DNA of 64,000 bases from Stichopus chloronotus. Its lineage: Eukaryota > Echinodermata > Holothuroidea > Aspidochirotida > Stichopodidae. Below the pieces are notes generated by a model that saw nothing but the letters and a program-made list of their open reading frames with translations, made no database searches and had not been told where the DNA came from. The DNA is taken from the NCBI GenBank assembly GCA_021234535.1, contig CM037849.1:16508274-16572273 (forward strand), written 5' to 3'. Positions 1 through 12,600 of the stretch are shown in pieces. A program made the translations under genes and the position numbers. Each line of letters opens with the position of its first letter. Positions within the stretch are counted from its first letter, which is position 1.

Positions 1-569
1 ACTAGTATAGCATTATAACAACACGTTTGAAGACGATTTTAAAGGCAGTCACTCATCAACTCAAGCTGCATTTTTGGCTAGGTGTAAGCAAAATTGGTCC
101 TGCTCTTCCACTTACATCAAATTTGAAAGATACGCAGAGTAGCTCATATTGAACAGCATACATGGGTACTGTAGGGTCCAGGATTTTTATGACAGATGTG
201 GAAGAGTTTTAGGCAGGCTGTGGGGGAGGGGGGGGGGGGCTAGAAATAAGTTGTCGGGAGAATTGAAACTGAATGGGGTGTTGAGTAACTTCATTCTCAG
301 ATTGTATCTGCCACTTAATATCATTTGACTTCCACATCCTGTAGCATTTATGTACGATAAAGAGAGCAGCAGACACGGTTCCATATCCGTCACTGCAGCG
401 TTCAGTCCTCCAAGCGATCCTTCATTTGTTGACAACCCATTGCCATCAACAGTTCTGTTTGTTTACACATTTAGGTCATGGTATTTCTTTTCTGTTTCTC
501 CAGAAACTGATATCACTCATCAAAACCTGTACTATCTTTTATTTTTCTCCATTTCTCCTCGCCACCTAG
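1..569. other. Intron upstream of the first visible peroxidasin exon
   Basis: No coding exon is supportable here. The stretch ends in a splice acceptor (AG at 568-569) in phase 1, so at least one coding exon lies to the left of the window. A long G tract (222-239, interrupted once) is the only notable composition feature. Confidence 0.7.
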
Positions 570-687
570 GGGTACCTCATATCACTGTTCCTCCTTCAGA
601 CGTGTCAACTCCCGAGGGCAGTAATGTCTACTTCAGGTGTGCAGCCATTGGGGAACCAGAACCAGAAATCATTTGGTTCAGCAATGG
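570..687 (+). CDS. PXDN: Peroxidasin exon: Ig1, first half
   Basis: Starts in phase 1 after AG 568-569 and ends in phase 2 before GTGAGT at 688. It reads VPHITVPPSDVSTPEG, then the first Ig cysteine (YFRCAAIG) and the core Trp (IIWFSNG). The 12-base C run just downstream (715-726) lies in the intron. Confidence 0.9.
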
Positions 688-3600
688 GTGAGTAGTCTTA
701 CCTGAGAAACTCTCCCCCCCCCCCCCAAGATACGGAAAGGATAAAAGTAACAAGTGCTACAGTCAATGTGAATTTTAATCATCACTCTGTCAGCCAGGGA
801 AACGACTCTGGAAAGACCATCCTTTCATCATCAGGTGGAAAAAAAAACCTGTGTCCTTGGTTTTACTTTTAATAAGTGAATTCTGTCCATCCAGAGTGTG
901 ATTTCTCCATTGTAGGGTCACCAAACTGGTGTTTGATGAATTCCCTTGAGCAAAGATGTCCATAAAAGCGTGCCACCATTGATTGCAGCATGTAGTGTAC
1001 AGAAAAGGAAAATATCGATTCAAGTTCCTTTCAGATTGCAAGAAATGGCACTTTCCAGTCTCTCTGCTCTTCTGAGTTTTAGGTAACATTTTTCATTGCC
1101 AGTCTTGAACAAATTGTGCTCTGTATTATAGTTAGCATTTTCACAGGTGACACCCGCTACCCAGGTACCCAAATGGCATTTTATAAACTGGATGCAAAAT
1201 TCCTCCTCTGATTCCTTCATGAAATGAAAAACGGAACAACAGCTGTGTGAACACACTGTATCAGATTGCCAAATTTCACATACCAGGCACAGGAAAAAGC
1301 TCAAAATGGAACTTTCGTCTTTTTCTGAAGGAAAATGGTCCTATTCATGAGAAGGTGTAGGCAAATGTAGGTAGTGTACTAAGATTTATAGCGTAGTAAG
1401 ATTTTTCCACATGAATGTAAAGTACTATATTCTGTACATTACAATGGAAATACCAATGTTAACACTAAAGCTACCACCTTTGGTCAGGCGGATACCAGGG
1501 TTCCCAACAGTTACGAGACGTTCCTAGTTTCATTAATCGATGAAAACACTAATTATTTTACCCTCAGATTACAATGGAGGGATGGGGGGGGGGAGCAAGT
1601 AGGGGCAAGACATTTGACAGGGGATGCCCGGCCCCTACCCTCCATGTTTGGTTATGCCATTGACTTAGGTTACCATAGATAACCTAGGTAGGTAACGTAG
1701 GTCACAGTACAGGACCTTTAGATAAAGGGAGTTTTATATGCGGCTGAAGACTTTTTTGTGAACATGATCGTGGGATATATGGACACCTCATCACTTACCC
1801 TTGCTTGACAAACCCCACTTGAATCTTCTCAGTCGATAGTGATGGTGTAACAGATCTTTCTCTTTACCATGTGCCAAGGTTTGCCTAAATGATCTATTTT
1901 CTCACCTTCAAGGTATTTCAGTTTGAAAATCTGATGATTCCAGAGAATCTCTCTTTTTTTTAAATAAAAAGAGAGGGTACAGTATATGTCCTTCGGTGAA
2001 AACCATTATTACCATTCGTGTATCATAGAAATGGAAGTTCATACCCTCAACAATGAATTTTGTGACCTGCATGTCTGCATGCTCTTTACACATTGTTATG
2101 TGTCTCTCTCGCATGATTGAACAGCAGGTATGTACATCTGGTGGACAAAGTTGGCCTCCATTGTCACCTAGTAGTTGCATAATCACATCTGTCAGGGATG
2201 TTATCCTGACCTCTTTCTGGGTTCACTGGTTATGATTTAAGATTCAAGGTAAATTTCACATAATCTCACTGTTAGGAAAATCAAGGTTCTTGGAACACTG
2301 TAAGGTGAACAGGAAGAACTACAGAGAGGAAGAGAAAAAAAAAAATGGGAAACGTGGACTTTTTTGTCAGAATGAATCAAGTTGATTGTCCTTGGTGAGA
2401 GGTCATGTATACAGGCAGGGACAATTCTTTAAGAAAGCAAAGGAATTTCAAATATTTTGATGTCCACTCTATCCTTCTTGTAAAAGTTCTTTGTGTCTAA
2501 GCTATAGGCAAGGATCTTGAGACCAAGAAAAGACGGTGGGGGGGGGCTGGGCGTTGGTTTGGACAAATATGAAATGCACTGTTATTGTAGTGTATTTGCA
2601 TTGAAATACAGAACTATTGTGTGCTTGCTGAGATAATGTGTAGTAAAGTTGTCAAGACATTTGAAATAGTCTAATACCGTCATCAAATTTCAGGTCAAAC
2701 TACAAATCTTGTTACCAGCTGCTACTGTTTTTGAGTGTTTAAAATGTACAAAAGAACTGTGAATACATAGAAATGTGTCACTATGTATCCCCGGAAGAGG
2801 CATATGGTTTTATCAAAAGAACTGCAGTCTTTCAGCAGTGGTGATTTCTTCTGCATTTAAATGATGTCATGTTTTTAATGACTCTCCCATCAAGAGCCAC
2901 GTTTGTTGTGACTTACAGATTTTATAGGTAAAGGGTTTAACTTGCGGATTCTTTATTAGAACCAAAATAGACATGTGTTGGATACAGATTCTTTTAGACT
3001 GGAAATTTTTTCCAAGAATTTTCAATATTCTCTTGTCTATTATTTGTAAATAGGTTTGAATAATTTTACCACTGGTAGGATATATTACTTTATGCATTGT
3101 GGTGCAGTAGTTTAGCGTGATCGATGAAGGAGGGTTGTGAAAGATGGACAATGTTTATAAGTATTGGTTTAACCATAAACTTCATGATTTGACTGGGTCA
3201 TCGCATTCATGTTACCAGGCATCACAAATCATGATTAAGTTTCTTTTGTCCATCTGTTGTACACTGTGGTCAGTTTCATGAAAGATTGTGACAGTTACAG
3301 ATAGTGGAAGGTCGTGCTGAACGTGAATATTTGTCAGAATTGTTTGGCTGCAGTACAAGAATTGAGGAGGGTAAGAAAAGAAAATCAACCTTGAGAACCT
3401 AAATAAAGGCAGGAAAACATCATTTGATGCCAAACAGAATGGTCAGTTGAAAACTTGTCACAATGATTGCAAGTGAATAATGACAGAGAACAATCAAAGA
3501 CAGAGATTGGTGACTATTGTTATTTAATTGAGTCCAATGAAAGCAACTTGATGAGGTAAATCCTCCAAGATTATAACTTCCGTTCCTATTGGGCGCAACC

Positions 3601-6600
3601 AGAGATTTGTTTGTGTGTGGAGGTGTTCAATTTGGTACTTTGAGGGTGAGCGACCTTGGGTGGAAAGAACAAGGGCATGCAGTCATAAGTGGTTGTTATT
3701 TATAAGGGGGGTGATACATGTTACAAGGCCGTTATTCAATTCTTTCAGATACTGAGCAAGGAGGAAGGTACAAGTGTGAAAAGATATTCCCTAAACCAAT
3801 TAAAAGATTAAAGCTATTAAGTGGAGGAAGGTTGGGACACGTGGTTGATGTGATGGTACAGTAGATATAGTTGACATTGGCATAAGGGAAACAAGTGAAT
3901 GGTAACAGGAGTATTGAGATGTATATGAAATGAGAGGAAAGTGGATTTGCATTGAGAAAAAAAGATAAGAGGAAAAATTATATGAATGAAATAATCGGTA
4001 AATGTTTGGTACACACTTTTTTGGGGTTTTTTTCAAACACACTAGCAAATTATTTTGCATGGCACGATCAAAATGGAAATCATTTTGTACTTCTCAGAAT
4101 CGACATCACAGAGAAGATGACTTTCGACAATCGCATCCACATTCTGGGAGACGGTACACTGATGATTACCAATGCGGGCTCTGAGGACGTCGGGGAGTAC
4201 GAGTGCATGGCCCGTAACTCTGCGGGGGAAGTGAAGTCCCCGGCCTACAGCCTCTCGTTGGTCAACCAGAGTGAGTTTGTTTGTTTGTCATGGCTGATGG
4301 CACCCTTCTGCCAAGTCAGTGATGATTTCCAGACCTTTGTCTTGCTCACAGACCTGACTTGAGCACATGCGATGGCCCGATGGTGTCTGTTGTAGGTGGT
4401 CCCACTCTAGATTTGACGGTGTTGTGTCAATCAGTTGTTTTGTTCTTTTATTTTTTCTTGCATATCATGAACAGAAAAGATGCAAGACTCGCAAATATTA
4501 AAGACAAAAATGCCACAAATTTCTGCGTGGTAAGAAGATAGGCATCTACTAATCCTCGATCTTGTTATTAGGTCATAAGTGTTTGACACTTGGTAATTGT
4601 TTGAGATTCTTAGCTTTTCATGCAGTGACAGAAGCAAACATTGACAGACATACATACGTGTCAAAGAATGTACTAGTAACAAAGAATGCAAAATGCAAAA
4701 AAGTCTGAAGTATATAACTCTATATATACACCTCTGTCTATATATGTATATATTTTGGAATTTTGTGAGATTATTTGTGTGTGTGTCCAGAACTAAACCA
4801 ATATATCTGCAAATTTAAGACCATTACATCAGAACCTATTGTCAGATGTGTAAGCACCTTCTACGTAATTCCCCTTCCCAGTGATCCTGATCCCCTTCCC
4901 TGGACCCCCTCCTGGATCCCCCTCCCCTATCTCCCTCTCCCTTTTTTTGTCCATGTGTGTCTTCTACTCTGTTAGAAAAGTGTGAGCTATCTTCATCCTT
5001 GCCCCGACAGCCAAACCGTCTGCGGTCATTAACACCCGCAACGTGGAAGCTCAGAGAGGAGCCTCTGCTATCATTTCATGCTCTGTAAGGGGAAACCCCA
5101 CACCTCAGATAACGTGGAGGAAAGACGGGCAGAACGTCCTGCGAGACCAGCGGTTTCGAATCCTCAGGAATGGCTCCCTCTACATCACGAGAGTCAGGGA
5201 GGTGGACGCCGGTCTCTATGTCCTTGAGGCGTCCAACAGCAAAGGATCCAGCTCAGATAGCACTAATCTGATTGTTCTGAGTGAGTTACCTTAATGTACT
5301 ACAAAATAGAAGGAATGTTAGTGAGTTTTTAATTACAAACTAGTTGAAAGAATTTACTGTTTCCAAGCTTCCTTTGTCTCTCAAAAATGCCAGTTCCACA
5401 TGCTGTTTTTAATCATACTTTTTTATCTTAAGGAAGATGTTAACACTGGGAAAGGAAAGGGGGGTGAAACACGATTGGTAATGTGCATAAATGTATGTAT
5501 GACGTTGCAATTTATTAGCTTGTTAAAGTTTAGTTTGAAGGGTATGCAGTGTAGCTTATCGGAGAATTAAGTAATATAAACCAATTCAAATCACAGTGGC
5601 ACTTAATAAGACTGGACTGTGTAGTAACAGAACAGCTGTTGTATCTGGGCCACCCAAGTGAGAAGCATTCATTTGAGAAGCTTTAAAGCAGTTCCAAGAT
5701 GACAACCTGGCAGGTCCAGTTAACTAGAAAAGTTAAGTTCATATAAGTGTTTCTACAGAGTCCAAAATCATGGGTACCTGGGTACCTGTAGTCCATAGCC
5801 TGTCAGGTACCCAAGTACCCAAAGCTTTAACTTCCATTAGGCTATGAGTTCATTGTGAAGTCATGATACAATATTTATTTTGTATGTTTGTATAACACTA
5901 TGTACCTCACACGTGGACATGAAAATGAAGTGGTTTTAGTCAGGAAAAAGTAATGTGTGTGTGTGTGTTTTTTTTTGTTTTGGTCATATGTACAATATAT
6001 GTCACTGAAACCTTGTGTCTGGGTTGTAAACCCTTCAGAACGAAGTCCTGACATTTTCAGTCGGTACCCAGGGAACTTCTGTACCTGGTGCAAACACTAG
6101 ATTCACATCGTAGACATATACTTACCCCTTGCATCACTAATGTATCATTTGACCTTTGCTCAAATTGTCCCCGCAGTGCTAGAATTAGTTTCGAGTACGA
6201 TTGCAGCTTAAGTCAAATGATGCATTTGTGATGCAAGGGGTAAGTATAGTCACTTGTGAGTACCCACACCAATAAGTTGTGGGGATTCATAGTGAGTGGA
6301 ATGCAGGATATAAGTTGCTGATTGATAATTTCTTGAATAGCGTAGGAGACATCACATCTCACTCTCTTTCTGTCATACCACCTCAAAGTTAGTATCAGAT
6401 TTTGCTAGTTTTGGTATATGTCATTCAGATCTTATGTTATTTTGAGTTGTTGTTCATGTTACGATTCTTTCTGTTTCCTACTCTCTGGTATCATCCAAAT
6501 GTCAAACCTTCTGTCTTTGGGAGGGATATTTGACAGCAGAACTCTAGTATGCTCCATCTTTCGGCAAAACAAGTAAACTCTCTTTTAGAGATGTAGATAG

Positions 6601-9600
6601 CCATGTAACTTTCAGCCTGCAGATTGAAAACAAATTTTAAGGAGATCCTCCTTGAATGTAGTAATATGTACTTCTATGTTATCTATCCATTGCATAATGT
6701 GTAAAATGTTATTGGCCCAAAATTTGCGAGATGAAATCACTTCCGATTGACTGTTGACTTCTTTCTCTCTGTCCCTTCAGTCATTCCGACCTTTGACCGA
6801 GAGCCCCAGTCTCTGACGGTCCTGGAGGGAGGCACCGTGGAGCTTCATTGCAGCTGCGTCTGGCTATCCACAGCCAGACATTCACTGGCGTAAAAATGGT
6901 AATGGCACTCTCCTTCTTTTTGGCCAGCTTTTCCAGTCTGGCTTATCTCTGGAAACAGTAACTTAGATGGTTTGAGGCGGAGGACGTCCAACGGGAGGAC
7001 GTATTTTGAAAAAGTGATTGACAGATAAATATGTATGTGTGATTCCTGGTTCTCCATTCTGCATTACGTCACCTCATAAATTAGTTGGAGTGGTGTTTTT
7101 TGATCAGACTTTGCCAAAAGTGATGCCATTTTAATAGCAAGTAGTGACAGTGGATGTCCATTACGTACTCGCGGTTTCATTCGATTTGTATGCCTCCTAC
7201 ATTTTTGAATTTGGAGGTACATTTTGTACAACATTGAGGGTCATTGCCAAGTGTGGAACATGCATCTGGCCACATGGCACCTTCCAAGTTTGACGCATTT
7301 GCCTATTTTATTTTGTTCTAGTTAAGAATAAATCCAAAACACTCAAGTGTCATTTAGCTGGTCTTAAGCCAAACCATATTTTCAGTAATAGCCTTTGCCT
7401 CTTGCAGGTATTTGACTCAAAGGTCTACCGCCACACTATCTCAATATTGCTTTAAACTCACAAGTGAGAAAGTCTAAGAGAAATCAAAGCTGTCTGTCTG
7501 CAAATTACAGGAAATATTCCGCAAATGTTTAAATGCTTTTGACATTTCACAGCTTTCGTGCACAGTAACGTCGTTGCCAAAGCGACGTTGCAACATAGGT
7601 AGCTGCCTGGTTGTGCATGTTGAAGGTCAATTCCTTCTAAGATGACTATGTATGGCTCTGAGAATACCACAGACTCTTGATTGGGTTTCTGAGTCCTGCC
7701 GGGAGCTGTAATTGTACTAAGTTGTTTATTTAATGTCTTCTCGGGTTTACGAGTTCTTAACCACACAGCTGGAAGCTATTACAACATTAACAAAGACCTT
7801 CAGGTGTTCCTTTCAACAGAAGGAGTTTTTTCCTTTAACCGTTGTTTAAATGCTTACTTTCTCTGGCTCCTTGGTATGTGAATGTCAGATTAAGGGTATG
7901 GATGACTTCTTGGGCAGTAATTGTGTCAATGTTAATCCCTCTGAAATTGCTGTTGCATTTTTTTTTCATTTATTTTTGGACATTAAGTGCTGGCAAACAT
8001 TGTGCAACCCATGACACAGCAGTGTATGAGATAGGGAACTGGTTGCCTCATATGTTATCAAACATCCACTTTCTGCAACAAAATCTTGTGACTGTTCACT
8101 TAATCCCTGTTACGAGGTCTTAGGTCATACTGAGTGTGACTTGTGAGGTTTGTGTGGCTGCTTTTGTCAGCCAGATATAATACCATCATTAATAAATATG
8201 AGGAAGGACACTAGCCAGATATAAATGGAAGTTTTAGGTGTGTTTCACACTTTAGGCTGTCACTGGAGAACCTGAAAGCTTGGTTGTAGAGCCAAGATCA
8301 TTTACCTGCTGCTCAAATGATCTCTTTTACAGGACTTTACCTAGCTCTACAGTTTTAGTGTAGCCACAGGTAACCAATAACAGCAGATCTGTACAATAAC
8401 TGTTTAGTTCCAACCAGACTGCAAGACTACATGAATGCGGCCTTCCTCATCACTGTTATGCTAGCCAGCTCCTACATGTATTCTACTATTACTGTTACAA
8501 AGTGTCTTTTGTTGTTGCTTTCCCAAATTGTCTTTTGTTGCCACTGTCCCAAAGTGTCTTTTACTGTTGTTGTCAAAATGTGTCTTTTATCTTTTATTGT
8601 CATAAAATGTTATTGTCCTAATATATCTTTTTTTTTTTTTGGCCAAAAGTTTCTTCTGCTGTTATTGTCCCAATGTGTCTTTCACCGTTATTGTCCCGAA
8701 AGTTCCTTTTATTTCAGAGATGTTGTCATTGTCCGTCTGCAGAGAGGTTAAGAGTGGTAGTTTATGAAACTGCATCCCTACGAGGGTGATATCTCTTCTT
8801 CTGTTTTATCAGGTGCAACACTGCCGAATGATCCGCGATACATGATCATGGGAGGTATGGCCCTGAGGGTGGTACGAGCCATCCAGTCAGATTCTGGTGA
8901 CTTCACCTGTCTTGCAGTCAACAAAGCGGGACAGAATCAAGCTGAGGCCACAGTGACTGTCAAGCAGAGAGGTGAGTTCAGTTTTGATGGGTTTGTTGGA
9001 AGTCTTTGAAGGAATTAGAAACTGCAGAATTTTGACAGAGTGTAAACAGCAGCAAAAGCCGTTAGGCGGTAGCTCTCAGGTGGTGCATGTGGAGAAAAAC
9101 AAAGGTTTGATTCGATACATCTGATATGTTTTGCTTTGTTTCAAATATTCTATAATAGGTAGGATCAGACCGAATGTTAACGAGTAGCAGTCGAGTAAGA
9201 CGGAATATCGCATGAAGGTAAACCTGAAAAAGAAAGATTACAGTAGGCTCCTAATCCCGATTTAGAACACTACGCAGTTGATCATGGGTTGAGGTCAAAT
9301 ACAGGAAACATCTTAGCAGACAGTATCAGACTAAGCCAAAGTTATTGCTGTACATGCAATGCAGAATACCCATTGAAGATTAGCTTGACTTAGGAAGTCT
9401 AATTCATCTCTCAGCCAGACATTGCATCACTCAGGTCCGAGATACGTCATTCGCTCTTTGAATGATGCAGTTTCAAAGGCAAGGATTCATGAAATCCCAT
9501 TGCAATCAACAGCAGGGACAAAATGTTTTCACGTGGATCAATCTGTTGCTTTTTAACTTAGCTTCTCTGTTGAAATGGGTGGGTCAGGTTCTACATTGCA

Positions 9601-12600
9601 TTAACTTGTATGTTTCAGCTGTGAATTTGAATAGGATTCCAAGTTCTGTCAACAGCCAATCAGCCTTTTGAAAAACAAAAATACATCCTATGTCAGTTTT
9701 TCCATCTAAATCCTTGTTTCATGGATTATTTATGGATCATTTCTGAAATGTCTTCACTGAAACTCAGGAAATGCTTCTTTCTCTTCACAGGTACATGTAT
9801 TTCACAAAACAATTTTGTGTTTTATAACCCCGTTGACTCTCGATTCAGTGTTTGTGCTGCTGTTCTCCTGAATGCCTTATTTTGATTTGTAGCCGCTGTC
9901 CTGTTGTTCTGATCAGGAAACGAGATGATGATCTGATTTTCTTTGGGTTCCTGTTATGTCAATAGAACCGCCTATATTCATCCAGTCTCCCCATGACCTC
10001 GACGTCGAGGTCGGTGCCTTCATTCGCCTGCCTTGTGCGGCAGCCGGTGACCCCACCCCGATCATCACTTGGTCCAAGGACGGCGTTCAGATCACGGACA
10101 GTGTCAAGTTTGGAGTGACCGAAGACGGTCTGCTGATCAGAGATGTGGGTAAAAACGATGAAGGAAGATACCAGTGTGCCGCGAGAAACAGTATAGGCTA
10201 CATAGCTACCCATATGGAACTTGATGTCACAAGTATGTACCACCACAGTGATGTACTCTATAGGCTATTATTATAGGTTACTATGCCATTAGTGTATTAG
10301 AATAGAGTGGATTACACAGACTCCACAACAGGTTGGAAAAGAAGTAGGAAAACTGAAAAGCCTGTTCATCACATTCTCTAAAATTCATGTCTCAACAGTC
10401 CTGTGCCACACCACTAAAGTGATCAAAATGTCTGTATTTCAAATGTGAGAGGGTTTTCCTGTTCAGTATGCCAAACAACACAGGACTGTCAAGGAACCAT
10501 TTATTTGAAGGAAAAAAAAATAGAACTGTATCAGAAGAGGGTAGGATCTTGTGGGTTTGAAATTTCTTGGGATACATCAATCAAAACTACTGCTGTAATA
10601 TAAATGTGTGTCTCTCTCCACACCTGCTGTCAGGAAGACAGTGCATAAGTGGCTACCATTCCGTTGTCCCTGCATAAGGTTGCTCCTGTAGTCCATACTC
10701 AAAATAAGAGGAAAAGATATGCTGTGTAGCATTTTGTAGCTTGCAAATTTTCCGAATTTTTCAGTTCCTCTGTTCACCAACAGCTTGATACTACTTGAGA
10801 CTACCTGCATAAGCACTATGCAGTGGGATATGTCAATCCAAACTTCTGCTGTAATATAAATGGGTGCTTTTTGAGTGTATATTACAGAAGCTGTGTGTGT
10901 AGGTGAAGAGAAATATTAAATTTTGTAAATTCCATTAATGTGCCATTAGATTCATTTGAGAGGGTACCTGGCTGACACTAGAAGGTCCATTACATGCCGA
11001 CCTCTCTATCATTGCGACCTGCAGTTCTCACCCGTGGTTTTGTAAACGTCTGATAGAATGGATAGGGATTTGTATGAGCTTTTGGAGCTAATGAAAGGGA
11101 AGGATGAACTTTAAAGTATGACATTAAACCAATAACATAGAAGAGGAAGTAATACAAGATGATGATTTACACTGAATATGTGTCCACTTTCAACCCACTA
11201 TTTTGATACCAGGGGTGATACAAATAAAGTGGTATTATCGGTCATATTGTAGAATGACTGATCTCTGCCTTTCTGTGGAAGGTTCGATCAAGGCTCTCTT
11301 TTTTTTTTTTTGCCTTCCATTGTGTCGTACAAAACCACATCGTTTCCTGTGATATTGTGATAATGTACTTTTCTCAATATGTTTTTCCTCTTTTGGTGTA
11401 ACCCCTAACCAGCTCTAACATTTGGGATATGTTTTTCAGTTTAACTCGCCATCATTGTCAAGTATAATGAGACAATCAGGTCCTTTGTAAGATTCATCTC
11501 TGTACATTTTGGCTTTTGCTGAAGCTGTTGTACTTAAGTGCAATTAGGAAACTGTATACCATGTTTTTATTTAACTTCTTACACAATTAGAAAAAAATAA
11601 GACAAAGCACAAAACTTCTTCTTTACCTCTATGATTTTCTTGTACCTAGTTACACATCATTTCAGTAAACCTTTGGTTAAGAATTGTTTAAATGCATGGG
11701 AGTGAACAAATTGTAAGTGATGCATACAGTATGTGGTGTTTCTGTGGGAACTGATCCTATGTTTCACTATGTCAAATGCTCAAATGAAAGTATGATTATA
11801 ATGACGGTAGATTTCATCAGCATCTCTTACTTGATGGAACCATGTTAAGGGTGTCATTCAAGGGTTTGTATTCTTGGCAAACACTCTTCAGTTTCACCTT
11901 GATCTTGTACATTTCTTTATTTACTCTGATGGCTGTGAAATAGCTGCTTTAAAGCTAACATCTATGTAGCATCCAGTTGAGACCGAATGGAAAGAGCTTT
12001 GCATGAAGCTCAGCTGAGGTATTGGCAAACCCAAAGTATTGAAGAGATAGATTTGAGTGACTGAATGGCCCATTGAGTATCCATCAGTACAGCATCAGAC
12101 TAGCCTGAAATTAAAAATATCGTTGATCTTTATTGATGCGTTCTTCCAGTGCTGTCCTTAGAAGCCAATGGAGATGGGGTGGTGAATGAAACCATCAGGC
12201 AAGCCATGGAGGAGGTGAACAGAGCTGTCAATGCTACCATCATTCGGCTATTTGACCGTAGTAAACACCGAACACCCAGCGACCTGCTCCAGCTCTTCAA
12301 GTTCCCCTCCTCCGATGCCAGAGACATCGCCATCGCTGCAGACGTCTTCGAGCTGACGATAGAAAAAATCCACGAGAAGATTATGGAAGGGGGCAGTGTC
12401 AATCTGACTGGCGTGGGCAAGTGTTTTCTTTTCATCACTGTTGGCGCATTTCTGCTTTTGCTTGTGTCCTTGTCGTGTTAGTTCGCTTTCTTAGAATCTA
12501 AGTGTCAGAGAGTTCGGAAAAACTGTTGATTTGGACTGGGTGTGGTATCGTTTCGTCACCCGCAAATATGTTAACCACGTGAAATCTAGTGGCAGATACA

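Larger units (their letters stand above)
5281..6780 (+). other. Peroxidasin intron, Ig2-Ig3
   Basis: No exon supported. It contains two inverted repeats (5771-5821 and 6116-6248, listed separately) and a short GT microsatellite at about 5954-5968. Confidence 0.65.

Noticed and set aside
8764..8812. Upstream extension of the Ig3 second-half frame beginning with Met at 8764
   Set aside because: It is intron sequence before the AG at 8811-8812; the phase join to the previous exon fixes the start at 8813.
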